Positions 1-11,729 of a stretch of DNA of 64,000 bases are shown in pieces. Numbering within the stretch: position 1 is the first letter of the stretch; each line of letters opens with the position of its first letter. The position numbers and the translations under genes were made by a program. Under the pieces are notes generated by a model. It did not search any database. It had not been told where the DNA came from and saw only the letters and a program-made list of their open reading frames with translations. Origin of the DNA: Zea mays (taxonomy: Eukaryota > Streptophyta > Magnoliopsida > Poales > Poaceae); assembly GCF_902167145.1 (NCBI RefSeq), contig NC_050101.1:113179789-113243788 (forward strand), read 5' to 3'.

Positions 1-409
1 GTGTTCATTTGAGTTCTTGCGCTTGGATTGCTTTTCTTCTTCTTTCTTTCTTGTTTCCAACTCAATTGTAATCAAGGCGAGAGACACCAATTGTGTGGTG
101 ATCCTTGTGGGGACTTAGTGTCCCGATTGATTGAGAAGAGAAGCTCACTCGGTCTAGGTGACCGTTTGAGAGAGGGAAAGGGTTGAAAGAGACCCGGTCT
201 TTGTGACCACCTCAATGGGGAGTAGGTTTGCAAGAACCGAACCTCGGTAAAACAAATCACCGTGTCATCCGCCTTATTTACTTGTGATTTGTTTTCGCCC
301 TCTCTTTCGGACTCGATTATATTTCTAACGCTAACCCCGGCTTGTAGTGTGTGCTTAAACTTTGTAAATTTCAGATTTGCCTATTCACCCCCCCTCTAGG
401 CGACTTTCA
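1..409 (+). repeat. 5' LTR of Sirevirus #1, partial (U5 side)
   Basis: This matches the end of the element's own 3' LTR (17334-17739) almost base for base. It ends in CGACTTTCA just before the primer-binding site. The promoter part lies left of the window. Confidence 0.9.
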
Positions 410-411
410 AT

Positions 412-423
412 TGGTATCAGAGC
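412..423 (+). promoter_or_regulatory. Primer-binding site, Sirevirus #1
   Basis: TGGTATCAGAGC lies two bases after the LTR end. It is complementary to the 3' end of plant initiator methionine tRNA, the usual primer for copia reverse transcription. Confidence 0.9.
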
Positions 424-457
424 CCGGTACTTCATTAGAGCCCAACCGCTCGAAGTA

Positions 458-3100
458 ATGTCAGGAGCATCCGCCAAGAGGGAGATCGGGACCGGCGACA
501 AGTCCGTAAGCTCGGGGAGAACACACTCAAGGGAGTCCGCTCACAAGCACAAGGAGGAATCCTCTTCCTCCATCAAGTCCCAATGGAAGGGTGACAAGAA
601 GAAGAAGATGAAGAAGGTGGTCTACTACGAGACCGACTCTTCGTCACCCTCCACCTCTGGCTCAGAATCGGCATCCGCCACTTCTAAGCGCCATGAGCGC
701 AAGAAGTATAGTAAGATGCCCCTTCGCTATCCTCGTATTTCAAAACGCACTCCATTACTTTCCATCCCATTAGGCAAACCACCTATGTTTGATGGTGAAG
801 ATTATTCTATGTGGAGTGATAAAATGAGGCATCACCTAACCTCACTCCACAAAAGCATATGAGATATTGTTGAGTATGGAGCGCAGGTACCAAAGGAAGG
901 GGACAAGGATTATGATTCGGAGGAGGTCAAACAAATCCAACACTTCAACTCCCAAGCCACTACTATACTCCTCGCCTCTCTAAGTCGAGAGGAGTATAAT
1001 AAGGTGCAAGGGTTGAAGAGTGCAAAGGAGATTTGGGACGTGCTCAAGACCACGCACGAAGGAGACAAGGTGATCAAGATCACCAAGAGGGAGACGATCG
1101 AGGGGGAGCTCGGTCGATTCATGCTTCACCAAGGGGAGGAGCCACAAGCGATGTACAACCGGCTCAAGACCTTGGTGAACCAAGTACGCAACCTCGGGAG
1201 CACCAAATGGGATGACCATGAGATGGTCAAGGTTATTCTTAGATCACTCATTTTTCTTAACCCTACACAAGTTCAATTAATTCGTGGTGATCCAAGGTAT
1301 AAACTAATGTCTCACGAGGAAGTGATAGGAAAATTTGTGAGCTTTGAATTGATGATCAAAGGCTCCAAGAAAATCATCGAGCAAGGCGCCACCTCAACAC
1401 CCGAGGTGCAACCTGTCGCATTCAAGGCGACGGAAGAAGAAAAGAAGGATTCTACACCAAGTAGGATTCCCATCGACGCCTCCAAGCTCGACAACGAGGA
1501 AATGGCACTCATCATCAAGAGCTTCCGCCAAATCCTCAAGCAAAGGAGGGGGAAGGATTACAAACCCCGCTCCAAGAAGGTTTGCTACAAATGTGGTAAG
1601 CCCGGTCATTTTATCGCTAAATGTCCTTTGTCTAGTGATAGTGACAGGGGCGACGATAAGAACGAAAAGAGAAGAGAAAAGAAGAGGTACTACAAGAAGA
1701 AGGGCGGCGATGCCCATGTTTGCCGGGAGTGGGACTCCGACGAGAGCTCCACCGACTCCTCCTCCGACGAGGACGCCGCAAACATCGCCGTCACCAAAGG
1801 CCTTCTCTTCCCCAACGTCGGCCACAAGTGCCTCATGGCAAAGGACGGCAAGAAGAAGAAGGTAAAATCAAGATCCTCCACTAAGTATGCAACCTCTAGT
1901 GATGAGAATAATTCTAGTGATGAGGAGGATAACTTGCTCACTCTTTTTGCCAATCTTAACATGCAACAAAAGGAGAAATTAAATGAATTGATTAGTGCTA
2001 TTCATGAGAAGGATGAACTCTTGGATAGCCAAGAAGACTTCCTTATTAAGGAAAACAAAAAGCATGTTAAGGTTAAAAATGCTTATGCTCTAGAGGTAGA
2101 AAAATGTGAAAAATTAACTAGTGAGCTAAGCACTTGCCATGATACTATTTCTAGCCTTAGAAATGAAAATGCCAAATTGATTGCTAAGGTTGAGAAATCA
2201 AATGTTTGTGATGATTCTATTGTTAATCTTAGAAATAATAATGCTAGTCGGATTGCTAAGATTGACATGTTGAATGAATCTCTTGCTAGCCTTAAGAATG
2301 AGAATGAAAAATTAATTACTAAGGCTAAGGAACTAGATGTTTGCAATATTTTTTTTACCAATCTTAGAAATAAGAATGCTATTTTACATGCTAAGATTGT
2401 TGAATTAAATGATTGCAAATCCTCTACATCTACGCTTGATCATGTTTCTATTTGCACTAGATGTAGAGATGTTAATATAGATGCTATTCATGATCACCTT
2501 GCTATGATTAAACAACAAAATGATCATATAACAAAATTAGATGCTAAAATTGCTGAGCATGAATTAGAGAATGAAAAATTTAAATTTGCTCGTAGTATGC
2601 TTTATATTGGGAGACGCACTGGCATTAAGGATGGCATTGGCTTCCAACAGGGAGACAATGTCAAGCTTAATGTCCCTCCTAAAAGATTGTCTAATTTTGT
2701 TAAGGGCAAGGCTCCCATGCCTCAGGATAACGAGGGCTATATTTTATATCCAGCTGGTTATCCTGAGGATAAGATTAGGAGAATTCATGCAAAGAAGACT
2801 CATTCTACTCACCATGCTTTTATTTATAAGAATGAGGCTTCTAGCTCTAGGCGTTCTACAAATGTTAAAATGCCTAAGAAGAAAACTCCTATTGCATCAA
2901 ATGAACCTAATGTTTCATTTAAGACTTTTGATGCATCATATGTTTTAACTAACAAATCAGGCAAAGTAGTTGCCAAATATGTTGGGGGCAAACACAAGGG
3001 GTCAAAGACTTGTGTTTGGGTACCCAAGGTGCTTGTTTCTAATGTGAAAGGACCCAAGACCGTTTGGGTACCTAAGAACAGACCTAAATTTGTTTTGTAG
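458..3100 (+). pseudogene. gag: gag of Sirevirus #1 (nonsense mutation)
   Basis: This encodes the structural Gag protein that packages element RNA into cytoplasmic particles. Reading from ATG 458, it has a basic, Ser/Lys-rich N-terminus and the copia gag domain. A CCHC zinc knuckle (CYKCGKPGHFIAKC) is near 1587-1628. Then comes an acidic patch and a long region of LRNEN-like repeats with a probable coiled coil. A TGA at 860-862 replaces the Trp codon seen in Sirevirus #2, cutting the frame about 135 codons in. The frame otherwise stays open to a TAG at 3098-3100. That TAG lies directly before the protease start and in the same frame as pol. Confidence 0.88.
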
Positions 3101-6100
3101 GTTTATGCATCCGGGGGCTCAAGTTGGATAATTGATAGCGGGTGCACAAACCACATGACTGGGGAGAAAAGGATGTTCTCCTTCTATGAGAAAAATCAAG
3201 ATCCCCAAAGAGCTATCACATTCAAGGATGGAGATCAAGGTTTGGTCAAAGGACTTGGTAAAATAGCTATATCTCCTGACCATTCTATCTCCAATGTTTT
3301 TCTTGTAGATTCTTTAGATTACAATTTGCTTCCCGTTTCTCAATTATGCAAAATGGGCTACAATTGTCTTTTTACGGATATAGGTGTTACTGTCTTTAGA
3401 AGAAGTGATGATTCAGTAGCATTTAAGGGGGTGTTAGAGGGTCAGCTATACTTAGTTGATTTTAATAGAGCTGAACTCGACACTTGCTTAATTGCTAAGA
3501 CTAACATGGGTTGGCTCTGGCATCGCCGACTAGCCCATGTTGGGATGAAGAATCTTCATAAGCTTCTAAAGGGAGAGCACATTTTAGGACTAACCAATGT
3601 TCATTTTGAGAAAGACAAGGTTTGTAGCGCATGTCAAGCAGGGAAGCAAGTTGGTGTTCATCATCCACACAAGAACATCATGACGACTGACAGGCCGCTT
3701 GAGCTACTCCACATGGACCTATTCGGCCCGATAGCTTACATAAGCATCGGCGAGAGTAAGTACTGTCTAGTTATTGTGGATGATTATTCTCGCTTCACTT
3801 GGGTATTCTTTTTGTAGGAAAAATCTCAAACCCAAGAGACCTTAAAGGGATTCTTGAGACAGGCTCAAAATGAGTTCGGCTTGAGGATCAAGAAAATAAG
3901 AAGCAACAACGGGACGGAGTTCAAGAACTCGCAAATAGAAGGCTTCCTTGAGGAGTAGGGAATCAAGCATGAGTTATCTTCTCCCTACACGCCACAACAA
4001 AATGGTGTAGTGGAGAGGAAGAATAGAACTTTATTGGACATGGCAAGGACCATGCTTGATGAGTACAAGACTTCGGATCAATTTTGGGCCGAGGCGGTCA
4101 ACACCGCTTGCTACGCCATCAACCGGTTATATCTTCACCGAATCTTCAAGAAGACATCATATGAACTCCTCACCGGTAAAAAGCCCAATGTTTCATATTT
4201 TAGAGCCTTTGGTAGCAAATGCTTTATTCTTGTTAAAAGAGGTAGAAAATCTAAATTTGCTCCTAAGGCTGTAGAAGGCTTTTTACTTGGTTATGATTCA
4301 AACACAAGGGCATATAGAGTCTTTAACAAGTCCACTGGACTAGTTGAAGTTTCTTGTGACATTGTGTTTGATGAAACTAATGGCTCTCAAGTAGAGCAAG
4401 TTGATCTTGATGAGCTAGATGATGAAGAGGCTCTGTGCGTAGCGTTAAGGAACATGTCCATTGGGGATGTGTGTCCTAAGGAATCCGAGGAGCATCCACA
4501 TGCACAAGATCAACCATCTTCCTCCATGCAAGCATCTCCACCAACACAAGATGAGGATGAGGCTCAAGATGATGAAGGAGACGATCAAGAAGATGAGCCA
4601 CCTCAAGAGGAGGACAATGATCAAGGGGGAGATGCCCATAATCAAGACAAGGAAGATGAACAAGATGCGAGACCGCCACACCCAAGAGTCCACCAAACAA
4701 TCCAACGAGATCACCCCGTGAACACCATCCTCGGTGATATTCATAAGGGGGTAACTACTCAATCTCGTGTTGCTCATTTTTGTGAACATTACTCTTTTGT
4801 TTCCTCTATTGAGCCACACAGGGTAGAGGAAGCACTTCAAGATTCAGATTGGGTGTTGGCGATGCAAGAGGAGCTCAACAACTTCACGAGGAATGAGGTA
4901 TGACATTTAGTTCCACGTCCTAACCAAAATGTTGTAGGAACCAAGTGGGTCTTCCGCAACAAGCAAGATGAGCATGGTGTGGTGACAAGGAACAAAGCCT
5001 GACTTGTAGCCAAAGGATATTCACAAGTTGAAGGTTTGGATTTCGGTGAAACCTATGCACCCGTAGCTAGGCTTGAGTCAATTCGCATTTTACTTGCCTA
5101 TGCTACTTACCATGGCTTCAAGCTTTATCAAATGGACGTGAAGAGTGCCTTCCTCAATGGACCAATCAAGGAGGAGGTCTATGTTGAGCAACCTCTCGGC
5201 TTTGAAGATAGTGAGTACCCTAACCATGTCTATAAACTCTCTAAGGCGCTTTATGGGCTCAAGCAAGCCCCAAGAGCATGGTATGAATGCCTAAGAGATT
5301 TTCTTATCGCTAATGGCTTCAAAGTCGGAAAAGCCGATCCTACTCTATTCACTAAAACCATTGCAAATGATTTGTTTGTATGCCAAATTTATGTTGATGA
5401 TATCATATTTGGGTCTACTAATAAATATACATGTGAAGAGTTTAGTAGGATTATGATTCAAAAATTCGAGATGTCAATGATGGGGGAGTTGAAGTATTTC
5501 TTAGGATTTCAAGTCAAGCAACTCCAAGAGGGTACCTTCATTAGCCAAACAAAGTACATTCAAGACATTCTTGCAAAGTTTGGGATGAAGGATGCGAAGC
5601 CCATCAAGACACCCATGGGAACTAATGGGCATCTCGACCTCGACACGGGAGGTAAATCCGTAGATCAAAAGGTATACCGGTCGATGATAGGTTCTTTACT
5701 CTATTTATGTGCTTCACGACCAGATATTATGCTTTCCGTATGCATGTGTGCAAGATTCCAAGCTGATCCTAAGGAAGTTCACCTTAGGGTCGTGAAACAA
5801 ATCTTGAGATATTTAGTTTATACTCCTAAGTTTGGCCTTTGGTACCCCAGGGGATCCACTTTTGATTTAATTGGTTATTCCGATGCTGATTGGGCAGGGT
5901 GTAAGATTGATAGAAAGAGCACATCAGGGACTTGCCAGTTCTTAGGAAGATCTCTGGTGTCTTGGGCTTCCAAGAAACAAAATTCTGTAGCTCTTTTTAC
6001 CGCCGAAGCCGAGTATATTGCCGCAGGCCACTGTTGCGCGAAATTGCTTTAGATGAGGCAAACCCTTAGAGATTATGGTTACAAATTAACCAAAGTTCCT

Positions 6101-6343
6101 CTCCTATGTGACAATGAGAGTGCAATCCGCATGGCGGATAATCCCGTTGAGCACAGTCGCGCTAAGCACATAGCCATTCGGTATCACTTTTTGAGGGATC
6201 ACCAACAACGGGGAGATATCGAGATTGCTTACATTAACACCAAAGATCAATTAGCTGATATCTTTACCAAGCCATTAGATGAGAAATCTTTTACCAAACT
6301 TAGGCATGAGCTAAATATTCTTGATTCTAGTAATTTTGATTGA
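3101..6343 (+). pseudogene. pol: pol of Sirevirus #1 (five in-frame stops)
   Basis: The polyprotein order is protease (DSGCTNHM just before 3160), integrase (HHCC zinc finger near 3520-3640, then the catalytic core), reverse transcriptase (YVDD near 5390) and RNase H (ending 6343). One frame runs 1081 codons without an indel. It is broken by TAG 3815, TAG 3956, TGA 4901, TGA 5000 and TAG 6050. Comparison with Sirevirus #2 shows that these replace Gln, Glu, Trp, Arg and Trp codons. The second acidic residue of the integrase triad is also changed: SNNG stands where #2 has SDNG (near 3904). The protein is dead by both criteria. Confidence 0.9.
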
Positions 6344-7173
6344 TATTTTGCACACATAGCTCATTTATATACCTTTGATCATATCTCTTTCATGTGCTAT
6401 GACTAATATGTTTTCAAGCGAATATTATGCTAAGTCATAGATTGAAAGGGAAATGGAGTCCTCGGCAAAGACAAAAGGCTTCCACTCCACTCCATCGAAT
6501 TACTCATCCTTCGTCGTCGCTCCACAACGCTCTCCAATTTGGTATAATCTTCACTCCTATATTATTTGCCAAAGGGGAAAAAATGTGAACAAGGGCTTAT
6601 ATTTCACTCACAAGTATCCGTTTTTGGCGATTCATGCTAAAGGGGGAGAAAGTATTAGCCCAAAGCAAAAGGACCGCACCACACCACCACCAATTTCAAA
6701 AATTTGTAGTCTTCCAATTATTAAAGAAGTTTTTGATTTTCAAATTGGTATCTTATTTTTGATATAAGTTCAAATTGGTATAACCTCTTCAAAATTAATA
6801 TATAAAACCCTCTTGAACACTAAGAGGAGAATTTCTTTGAGGGGGAGTTTTGTTTAGTCAAAGGAAAAGCATTTGAAACAGAGGGAGAAAATTTCAAACC
6901 TTGAAAATGCTTCTCAAAATCTTACTCATTTACCTTTGACTATTTGCAAAAGACTTTGAAAAGAATTTACAAAACATTTGCAAAACAAAACAAGTGGTGC
7001 AAGCGTGGTCTAAAATTTTAAATAAGAAGAAAACCTTCCATGCATATCTTATGAAATGAATATTGGTTTAACTCCAAGCAACCTTTGCAATTATATTATG
7101 CAAACTAGTTTAATTATGCACTTTTATATTTGCTTTGGTTTGTGTTGGCATCAATCACCAAAAAGGGGGAGAT
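6344..7173 (+). other. pol-to-LTR spacer of Sirevirus #1 with polypurine tract
   Basis: A gene-free stretch typical of Sireviruses. Several purine runs (AAAGGGGGAGA type) precede the final polypurine tract at about 7160-7172, which abuts the LTR start TGAAAGGG. No envelope-like open frame is present. Confidence 0.8.
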
Positions 7174-7703
7174 TGAAAGGGAAATAGGCTTACACCTTTT
7201 TCTATATGAATTTTGGTGGTTGAATTGCCCAACACAAATTAATTGGACTAACTAGTTTGCTCTAGATTATGAGTTCTACAGGTGCCAAAGGTTCAACACA
7301 AAACCAATAAAAGTCCAAGAAAGGGTTCAAATAAAAAGAGCAAAATACAACCCAAAGGCAGCCCTGGCCTGGCGCACCGGACAGTGTCCGGTGCACCACC
7401 GGACAGTGTCCGGTGCACCAGGGAACCCAACTCTGAACTTGCCACCTTCGGGAATTCTGGGAGCCACTCCGCTATAATTCACCGGACTGTCCGGTGTGCC
7501 AGCGGAGTAACGGCTATCCAGCGCCAATGGTCGTCTGCAGAGGAACAGTGAAACGCTACAGTGCACGACTGCGCGCAGAAGTCAGAGCAGGCGCAGAAGG
7601 CGCACCGGACAGTGAATAGTGACTGTCCGGTGCACCACCGGACTGTCCGGTGGCCCAATTGCTAGAAGCTCCAACGGTCAAACCCTAACGACCTGGTGAC
7701 GTG
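7174..7703 (+). repeat. 3' LTR of Sirevirus #1, left part
   Basis: Begins TGAAAGGGAAATAGGC and contains several near-palindromes built on CCGGACTGTCCGG. It is cut at 7703 by Sirevirus #2. The last five bases, ACGTG (7699-7703), are repeated at 17092-17096 as the target-site duplication. Confidence 0.92.
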
Positions 7704-8993
7704 TGAAAGGGAATTAGGCTTACACCTAGTCCCTAATTAATTTTGGTGGTTGAATTGCCCAACACAAACAATTGGACTAACTAGTTTGCTCTAGTGAATA
7801 AGTTATACAGGTGTCAAAGGTTCACAACAAGCCAATTAAAAAGACCAAAGTTGGGTTCAAAATAGAGAGCTAAAGGCATCCCGAAAGGCTCCCTGGTCTG
7901 GCGCACCGGACAGTGTCCGGTGCACCAGGGGACCTCGCGCAGAACTCCTCAGCCTCGGGAATTTTCAGAAGCCGACGCGCTATAATTCACCGGACTGTCC
8001 GGTGTACACCGGACAGTGTCCGGTGCTCCAAGAAGACGCGGCTCTGGAACTTGGCAGCCTCGGGAAATCATAACGACTGCTCCGCTATAATTCACCGGAC
8101 ATGTCCGGTGTACACCGGACTGTCCGGTGTAACTGCGGGGCAACGACTACTTCGCGCCAACGGTCGCCTGCAACTCCAATTAATGCGCGCCAGAGCGCGC
8201 AGACGTCAGGCACGCCCATACTAGCGCACCGGACACTCAACAGTACATGTCCGGTGCGCCACCGGACATCCAGGCGGGCCCAGAAGTCAGAACTCCAACA
8301 GTCGAATCCCAACGGCTTTGGTGACGTGGCTGGCGCACCGGACATGTCCGGTGTGCACCGGACTGTCCGGTGCACCATACGACAGACAGCCTCCACCAAC
8401 GGTCATGTTTGGTGGTTGGGGCTATAAATACCCCAACCACCCCACCATTCATTGCATCCAAGTTTTCCAGCTTCCAACCACTATACAAGAGCTAGCATTC
8501 ATTGCAAAGCACACCAAAAGAGATCAAATCCTCTCCCAACTCCACACAAAGCCTTAGTGACTAGAGAGAGTGATTTGTAGTGTTCATTTGAGCTCTTGCG
8601 CCTGGATCGCTTCTTTTCTTTGGCATTCTTTCTTGTGATCAAACACTCACTTGTAATTGAGGCAAGAGACACCAATTGTGTGGTGGTCCTTGCGGGAAGT
8701 TTGATTCCCAAGTGATTTGAGAAGAGAAGCTCACTCGGTCCGAGGGACCGTTTGAGAGAGGAAAAGGGTTGAAAGAGACCCGGTCTTTGTGACCACCTCA
8801 ACGGGGAGTAGGTTTGCGAGAACCGAACCTCGGTAAAACAAATCCTTGTGTCACACTCCTTATTTGCTCGAGATTTGTTTTGCACCCTCTCTCGCGGACT
8901 CATTTTTATTTCTAACGCTAACCCGGCTTGTAGTTGTGTTTATATTTGTAAATTTCAGTTTCGCCCTATTCACCCCCCTCTAGGCGACTATCA
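7704..8993 (+). repeat. 5' LTR of Sirevirus #2 (1290 bp)
   Basis: Starts TGAAAGGGAATTAGGC and ends GACTATCA. It matches 15782-17091. The U3 part holds an array of CACCGGACTGTCCGGTG-like palindromes between about 7900 and 8375, then a TATA box and a CT-rich leader. Confidence 0.95.
8411..8441 (+). promoter_or_regulatory. LTR promoter: TATA box in the loop of a perfect inverted repeat
   Basis: TATAAATA at 8423-8430 is flanked by GGTGGTTGGGG (8411-8421) and its exact reverse complement CCCCAACCACC (8431-8441). This is the obvious core promoter of the element. The same arrangement recurs in the other LTRs at 16520, 17169, 27226 and 53350. Confidence 0.75.
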
Positions 8994-8995
8994 AT

Positions 8996-9007
8996 TGGTA
9001 TCAGAGC
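8996..9007 (+). promoter_or_regulatory. Primer-binding site, Sirevirus #2
   Basis: TGGTATCAGAGC is two bases after the LTR end and is complementary to the initiator methionine tRNA 3' end. Confidence 0.92.
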
Positions 9008-9041
9008 CCGGTGCTTCATTAGAGCCTAACCGCTCGAAGTG

Positions 9042-11729
9042 ATGTCGGGAGATCACGCCAAGAAGGAGATGGAGACTGGCGAAAAGCCCACTACAAGCCA
9101 CGGGAGCACTTCATCGGAAGAGTCCCGCACCAAGAGGAAGGAGAAGAAAGACTCCTCCAAAGGGAAGGAGAAGAAATCCTCTTCACACAAAGAGAAGAAA
9201 GAAAAATCCTCTTCTCACAAGCCGCATCGGAGTGGGGACAAGAAAAAGAAGATGAGGAAAGTGGTCTACTACGAGACCGACTCTTCATCAACATCCACCT
9301 CCGGCTCCGACGCGGCGTCCGTCACTTCTAAGCGCCAAGAGCGCAAGAAGTATAGTAAGATCCCCCTACGCTACCCTCGCATTTCTAAACATACACCTTT
9401 ACTTTCCGTCCCATTAGGCAAACCACCAACATTTGATGGTGAAGATTATGCTAGGTGGAGTGATTTAATGCGATTTCATCTAACCTCACTCCACAAAAGT
9501 ATATGGGATGTTGTTGAGTTTGGTGCACAGGTACCATCCGTAGGGGATGAAGACTATGATGAGGATGAGGTGGCCCAAATCAAGCACTTCAACTCTCAAG
9601 CAACAACAATACTCCTCGCCTCTCTAAGTAGAGAGGAGTATAACAAAGTGCAAGGATTGAAGAGCGCCAAGGAGGTTTGGGATGTGCTCAAAACCGCACA
9701 CGAAGGAGATGAGCTCACAAAGATCACCAAGCTGGAGACGATCGAGGGGGAGCTCGGTCGGTTCCGGCTTCGCAAAGGGGAGGAGCCACAAAACATGTAC
9801 AACCGGCTCAAGACCTTGGTGAATCAAGTGCGCAACCTCGGGAGCAAGAAATGGGATGACCACGAAATGATTAAGGTTATTCTAAGATCTCTTATTTTTC
9901 TTAACCCCACTCAAGTACAATTAATTCGTGGCAACCCAAGATATACACTAATGACCCCCGAGGAAGTAATCAGGAATTTTGTGAGTTTTGAGTGCATGAT
10001 CGAAGGCTCGAGGAAGATCAACGAGCTTGATGATCCCTCCACATCCGAGGCTCAACCCGTCGCATTCAAGGCGACGGAGGAAAAGAAGGAGGAGTCTACA
10101 CCAAGTAGACAACCAATCGACGCCTCCAAGCTCGACAATGAGGAAATGGCGCTCGTCATCAAGAGCTTTCGCCAAATCCTCAAACAAAGGAGGGGGAAAG
10201 ACTACAAGCCCCGCTCCAAGAAGGTTTGCTACAAATGTGGTAAGCCCGATCATTTTATTGCAAAATGTCCTATATCTAGTGACAGTGACCGGGGGGACGA
10301 CAAGAAGGGCAAGAAAAGAGAAAAGAAGAGATACCACAAGAAGAGAGGTGGTGATGCTCATGTGTGCCGCGAGTGGGACTCCGACGAGAGCTCCACCGAC
10401 TCCTCCGACAACGAGGACGCCGCCAACATCGCCGTCACCAAGGGACTCCTCTCCCCCAACGTCGGCCACAAGTGCCTCATGGCAAAGGACGACAAGAGAA
10501 AGAAGGTTAAATCCAAATCATCCACTAAATATGAGTCTTCTAGTGATGATAATGCTAGTGATGAGGAGGATAACTTGCGTACCCTTTTTGCCAACCTTAA
10601 CATGGAACAAAAGGAAAAATTAAATGAATTAATTAGCGCTATCCATGAGAAGGATGATCTCTTGGACTCCCAAGAGGACTTCCTAATCAAAGAAAATAAA
10701 AAGCATGTTAAGGTTAAGAATGCTTATGCTCTAGAGGTAGAAAAATGTGAGAAATTAACTAGTGAGCTAAGCACATGCCATGACACTATTGCCAACCTTA
10801 GAAATGAAAATTCTAATTTATTAGCTAAGGTTGATTCTCATGTTTGTAATGTTTCAATTCCCAATCTTAGAAATGATAATGATGATTTACTTGCTAAGAT
10901 TGAAGAATTGAACTTATCTCTTGTTAGCCTTAAGAATGAAAATGAAAAATTAATTGCTAAGGCTAAAGATTTTGATATTTGCAATGCTACCATTTCCGAC
11001 CTTAGAACTAAGAATGATATCTTGCATGCTAAGGTTGTAGAATTAAAATCTTGCAAACCCTCTACATCTACCGTTGAGCACAGTTCTATTTGCACTAGAT
11101 GTAGAGATATTGATGTTGATGCTATTCATGATCACATGACTTTAATTAAACAACAAAATGATCATATAGCAAAACTAGATGCTAAAATTGCCGAGCATAA
11201 CTTAGAAAATGAAAAATTTAAATTTGCTAGAAGTATGCTCTATAGTGGGAGATGCCCTGGCATCAAGGATGGCATTGGCTTCCAAAGGGGAGACAATGTC
11301 AAACTTAATGCCCCTCCTAAAAGATTGTCTAATTTTGTAAAGGGCAAGGCTCCCATGCCTCAGGACAACGAGGGTTGCATTTTATACCCTGCCGGTTATC
11401 CTGAGGACAAAATTAGGAGAATTCATTCTAGGAAGTCTCACTCTGGCCCTAACCATGCTTTTATGTATAAGGGTGAGACATCTAGCTCTAGGCAACCAAC
11501 CCGTGCTAAGTTGCCTAAGAAGAAAACTCCTAGTGCATCAAATGAACATAGTCTTTCATTTAAAACTTTTGATGCATCTTATGTGTTGACTAACAAATCC
11601 GGCAAAGTAGTTGCCAAATATGTTGGGGGCAAGCACAAGGGGTCAAAGACTTGTGTTTGGGTACCCAAAGTTCTTGTGTCTAATGCCAAAGGACCCAAAA
11701 CCATTTGGGTACCTAAAGTCAAGAACTAA
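9042..11729 (+). CDS. gag: Gag polyprotein of Sirevirus #2
   Basis: Structural protein of the retrotransposon particle, 895 residues from ATG 9042; a GTG just upstream is not the start. In order it has a Lys/Ser-rich basic N-terminus (residues 1-75), the copia gag domain (about 130-330), and a CCHC zinc knuckle (CYKCGKPDHFIAKC, about residue 395). An acidic Ser/Asp stretch with the motif CREWDSDESSTDSS follows. Then comes a long C-terminal region of LRNEN and LKNENEKL repeats spaced 21-24 residues, expected to form coiled coil. Extended C-terminal Gag is characteristic of Sireviruses. It ends at TAA 11727-11729, and pol continues in the same frame after this stop. Fully open, so expression is possible. 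Confidence 0.92.
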   Translation: MSGDHAKKEMETGEKPTTSHGSTSSEESRTKRKEKKDSSKGKEKKSSSHKEKKEKSSSHKPHRSGDKKKKMRKVVYYETDSSSTSTSGSDAASVTSKRQERKKYSKIPLRYPRISKHTPLLSVPLGKPPTFDGEDYARWSDLMRFHLTSLHKSIWDVVEFGAQVPSVGDEDYDEDEVAQIKHFNSQATTILLASLSREEYNKVQGLKSAKEVWDVLKTAHEGDELTKITKLETIEGELGRFRLRKGEEPQNMYNRLKTLVNQVRNLGSKKWDDHEMIKVILRSLIFLNPTQVQLIRGNPRYTLMTPEEVIRNFVSFECMIEGSRKINELDDPSTSEAQPVAFKATEEKKEESTPSRQPIDASKLDNEEMALVIKSFRQILKQRRGKDYKPRSKKVCYKCGKPDHFIAKCPISSDSDRGDDKKGKKREKKRYHKKRGGDAHVCREWDSDESSTDSSDNEDAANIAVTKGLLSPNVGHKCLMAKDDKRKKVKSKSSTKYESSSDDNASDEEDNLRTLFANLNMEQKEKLNELISAIHEKDDLLDSQEDFLIKENKKHVKVKNAYALEVEKCEKLTSELSTCHDTIANLRNENSNLLAKVDSHVCNVSIPNLRNDNDDLLAKIEELNLSLVSLKNENEKLIAKAKDFDICNATISDLRTKNDILHAKVVELKSCKPSTSTVEHSSICTRCRDIDVDAIHDHMTLIKQQNDHIAKLDAKIAEHNLENEKFKFARSMLYSGRCPGIKDGIGFQRGDNVKLNAPPKRLSNFVKGKAPMPQDNEGCILYPAGYPEDKIRRIHSRKSHSGPNHAFMYKGETSSSRQPTRAKLPKKKTPSASNEHSLSFKTFDASYVLTNKSGKVVAKYVGGKHKGSKTCVWVPKVLVSNAKGPKTIWVPKVKN

